DNA of 64,000 nucleotides, taken from assembly GCF_900406815.1 (NCBI RefSeq), contig NZ_OVCN01000001.1, forward strand, positions 62,001 to 126,000, in the 5' to 3' direction. The notes beneath the pieces were generated by a model. It had not been told where the DNA came from. It was given only the letters and a program-made list of their open reading frames with translations, and made no database searches. This document shows, in pieces, positions 61,912 through 64,000 of the stretch. A program made the translations under genes and the position numbers. Numbering within the stretch: position 1 is the first letter of the stretch; the number at the start of each line of letters is the position of its first letter. The stretch is from Acinetobacter haemolyticus (GTDB taxonomy: Bacteria; Pseudomonadota; Gammaproteobacteria; Pseudomonadales; Moraxellaceae).

Positions 61912-62826
61912 ATGATTAAGTGGATCATATTAGCGATTTTTATCATTTCTGCGTTGTATATTCAGCGTCGCGGGAAAGTAAAACATTCGTTTTATCGTCA
62001 GTTTTTTGACCATTCTACGATTCTCGCGCCAATCAATTTTTTAATGTACATGTTTTCCAAAGTGCCGAATCAGCCGTATATCGACACCCAGCATTTTCAG
62101 GACCTAAAGGTTCTGGATGAAAACTGGGAAATGATTCGTGATGAAGCGAAAGCATTATATGACAAAGGTGGCATTAAAGCGTCCAGTACCTATGATGACT
62201 TGGGTTTTAATTCCTTCTTTAAAACAGGTTGGAAACGTTTCTACTTGAAATGGTATGACTCGGCGCATCCATCGGCAGCGGAACTTTGTCCGAAAACAAC
62301 TGCATTATTAAAGACTTTACCAACCATCAAAGCCGCAATGTTTACCGAGCTTGCGCCTGATAGCCGTTTGGTGCGACATCGTGATCCTTATGCAGGTTCG
62401 CTACGTTATCATTTAGGTTTAATCACACCAAATGATGATCGTTGCTTTATTGATGTGGATGGTGAGCGTTACTCATGGCGCGATGGTGAAAGTGTAGTAT
62501 TTGATGAAACTTATATTCATTATGCTGAAAATACCACGGACCAAAACCGTATTATCTTTTTCGCAGATGTTGAACGTCCACTTAAAACTCGTTTTATGGA
62601 AAAGTTTAATCATTGGTTTGGCAAAAAAGTAATGACTGCAGCAAGTTCTCCAAATGAAGCTGGAGATCAAACAGGTGGTTTAAATAAAGCTTTTGGTTAT
62701 GTTTACCAAATTCGGATTAAAGCCAAAGCACTGAAGAAATCTAATCGTCAGTTGTACTACTTTTTGAAGTGGTTCATCATGTTAGGCTTGTTCTTCCTCA
62801 TCTTTGTTCGTCCCTATGTGTTTTAA
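61912..62826 (+). CDS. lpxO: Lipid A 2-hydroxylase LpxO-like (aspartyl/asparaginyl beta-hydroxylase family)
   Basis: 304 residues with a membrane helix at each end (IIWAILAIF-type at the N-terminus; LKWFIMLGLFFLIFVRPYVF at the C-terminus) and a cytosolic Fe(II)/2-oxoglutarate dioxygenase core. The iron ligands HRD (in VRHRDPYAG) and the later His in ETYIHYAENTT are visible, with the RYHLGLITPND segment and RIIFFADVERP. LpxO adds a 2-hydroxyl to a fatty acyl chain of lipid A, which changes resistance to antimicrobial peptides. ATG 61912 is used; GTG 61900 would add four residues. Acinetobacter strains often have more than one such gene. Confidence 0.9.
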   Translation: MIKWIILAIFIISALYIQRRGKVKHSFYRQFFDHSTILAPINFLMYMFSKVPNQPYIDTQHFQDLKVLDENWEMIRDEAKALYDKGGIKASSTYDDLGFNSFFKTGWKRFYLKWYDSAHPSAAELCPKTTALLKTLPTIKAAMFTELAPDSRLVRHRDPYAGSLRYHLGLITPNDDRCFIDVDGERYSWRDGESVVFDETYIHYAENTTDQNRIIFFADVERPLKTRFMEKFNHWFGKKVMTAASSPNEAGDQTGGLNKAFGYVYQIRIKAKALKKSNRQLYYFLKWFIMLGLFFLIFVRPYVF

Positions 62827-62866
62827 ATCATAATCAGATAAATTATCACTAAAATTTTTTGTATTC

Positions 62867-62904
62867 AGCTCTGAGATCTAATCAATTTCTCAGGGCTTTT
62901 TTTA
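62867..62904 (+). terminator. Terminator of the lpxO-like gene
   Basis: AGCTCTGAGA and TTCTCAGGGCT pair around a 10-base loop, followed by a T-run. Confidence 0.75.
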
Positions 62905-62990
62905 TTGCTCAAATTACATTTCAATCGGGACTTGAAATTCATCAATACAGCCTACATCATCAAAAGCATTACTGATCATAAAAGTCTGCC

Positions 62991-64000
62991 GTGAATCCAA
63001 ACGCACGTGAACATATTGAAAAAATACTTGCTCATATGACCCAATTGCCGGGCGTTTATAAAATGCTGGGCAAAGATGGGGAGTTGCTCTACGTCGGTAA
63101 AGCGAAAAATCTAAAAAACCGAGTATCGAGTTATTTTGTTAAAACCATTGAGCATCCAAAAACTCAAGCCTTGGTTGCGCGCATTTATGACATCGAAACT
63201 TTAGTGGTTCGTTCCGAAACCGAAGCACTATTACTCGAACAGAACCTGATTAAATTGCATCGTCCCCCGTATAACATCATGTTGCGGGACGATAAATCTT
63301 ACGTTTATATTTTCGTTTCGGCAGATAAACCTTACCCAAGGATTGCCAGTGGGCGGGGTAAAGGCAAACATCAAGTTGGTAAATTCTTTGGACCTTATCC
63401 AAGCGCTTATAGTGCAAGAGATACTCTCCTGACCTTACAAAAATTATTTAATGTTCGTCAGTGTGAAAATAGCTACTTTTCCCAACGTAAACGCCCTTGT
63501 TTACAGTATCAGATTAAGCGATGCACCGCGCCTTGTGTGGGTTTAATTAGTCCAGAAGACTATAAAGAAGATGTAATTAATTCGATCCGTTTTCTCCAAG
63601 GAGATACCAAAGAACTGAATCAAGAGTTGATTGGAAAAATGGAACAGGCGGCAGAAGCGCTCGAATTTGAAAAGGCGGTATTCTATCGGGATCGTCTGGC
63701 TTTACTGCGTGAGGTTCAGGCTCAGCAGGCAGTTTATAAAATTAAGGGTGAGGCGGATATTTTAGCCATCGCACATCAAGCTGGTGTTACTTGTGTCCAG
63801 ATCATGTTTGTGCGTAATGGTCAGATGTTGGGTGGAAAAAGTTATTTCCCAGATATGTTAGGTGACGATCTAGGGCAAATGCTGAGTGATTTTATTGCGA
63901 ACTTTTACTTTCAAGTTGCTGATGAAATCCCAGTCGAATTGATTGTTAATCTAGAAGTACCTGATAAAAAACAATTAGAAGAGGCCTTACAACAGACTTT
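62991..64000 (+). CDS. uvrC: Excinuclease ABC subunit C, N-terminal part (3' end outside window)
   Basis: The frame runs off the window edge. The first 336 residues include the GIY-YIG nuclease domain ([31 protein letters not shown]), [10 protein letters not shown], the Cys segment [16 protein letters not shown], and the UVR helix pair that binds UvrB ([23 protein letters not shown]). UvrC makes both cuts in nucleotide excision repair. The start is GTG 62991; an in-frame TAA at 62979 rules out earlier starts. No LexA box was seen upstream. Confidence 0.96.
   Translation, partial: MNPNAREHIEKILAHMTQLPGVYKMLGKDGELLYVGKAKNLKNRVSSYFVKTIEHPKTQALVARIYDIETLVVRSETEALLLEQNLIKLHRPPYNIMLRDDKSYVYIFVSADKPYPRIASGRGKGKHQVGKFFGPYPSAYSARDTLLTLQKLFNVRQCENSYFSQRKRPCLQYQIKRCTAPCVGLISPEDYKEDVINSIRFLQGDTKELNQELIGKMEQAAEALEFEKAVFYRDRLALLREVQAQQAVYKIKGEADILAIAHQAGVTCVQIMFVRNGQMLGGKSYFPDMLGDDLGQMLSDFIANFYFQVADEIPVELIVNLEVPDKKQLEEALQQT

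Overview
The window is a stretch of chromosome from a gammaproteobacterium, best matched to Acinetobacter (Moraxellaceae). It is AT-leaning and shows no phage, insertion-sequence, CRISPR or plasmid genes. The assignment rests on remembered family sequences and gene order: argH facing algZ-algR-hemCD-hemX-hemY, fadB-fadA with lipid A hydroxylase genes nearby, a DksA with a long N-terminus, an rpoC that starts with TTG, and very typical RpoB/RpoC proteins. No database search was possible and the species is not resolved.

Layout: 1-1.7 kb holds the 3' part of feoB and a small Cys-rich Feo-associated protein. 1.9-4.4 kb is murD-ftsW, separate from other cell-division genes. 4.5-9.8 kb (minus) holds dksA-gluQ, nudF-cpdA, and thiC under a TPP riboswitch. 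9.8-14.3 kb holds an unknown lipoprotein, phoU behind a candidate PHO box, a small membrane protein, a strong candidate sRNA gene, a cluster of hairpin repeats and argH-yggX. 14.3-20.5 kb is algZ-algR followed by the heme operon hemC-hemD-hemX-hemY and a thioesterase. 20.5-26 kb has an H-NS-like gene, type II secretion genes gspN-gspC-gspD and an FHA membrane protein. 26-28.4 kb is gph, a possible Trp leader peptide, and trpE. 28.4-42.6 kb is the classic translation/transcription block: four tRNAs, tuf, tRNA-Trp, secE-nusG, rplKA, rplJL, rpoB-rpoC.

42.7-64 kb is more lineage-specific: tandem glycine-zipper lipoproteins, a hotdog-fold protein, an alpha/beta hydrolase, a Na+/H+ antiporter-like protein, an OmpW-like porin, an LprI-like protein, htpG with a sigma32-type promoter, several uncharacterised envelope proteins, a FrnE-type thiol oxidoreductase, fadBA, an LpxO-type lipid A hydroxylase, and the 5' part of uvrC.

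Most of the window is conserved housekeeping DNA. The least explained material is non-coding: a compact sRNA-like unit at 12.1-12.2 kb, a family of short hairpin repeats downstream of yggX, a palindromic element between rpoB and rpoC, a 12-codon ORF between gph and trpE whose fold could expose or hide the trpE start region, and hairpins at the murD start codon and in the rplL-rpoB spacer. I did not find a complete new multi-gene system.
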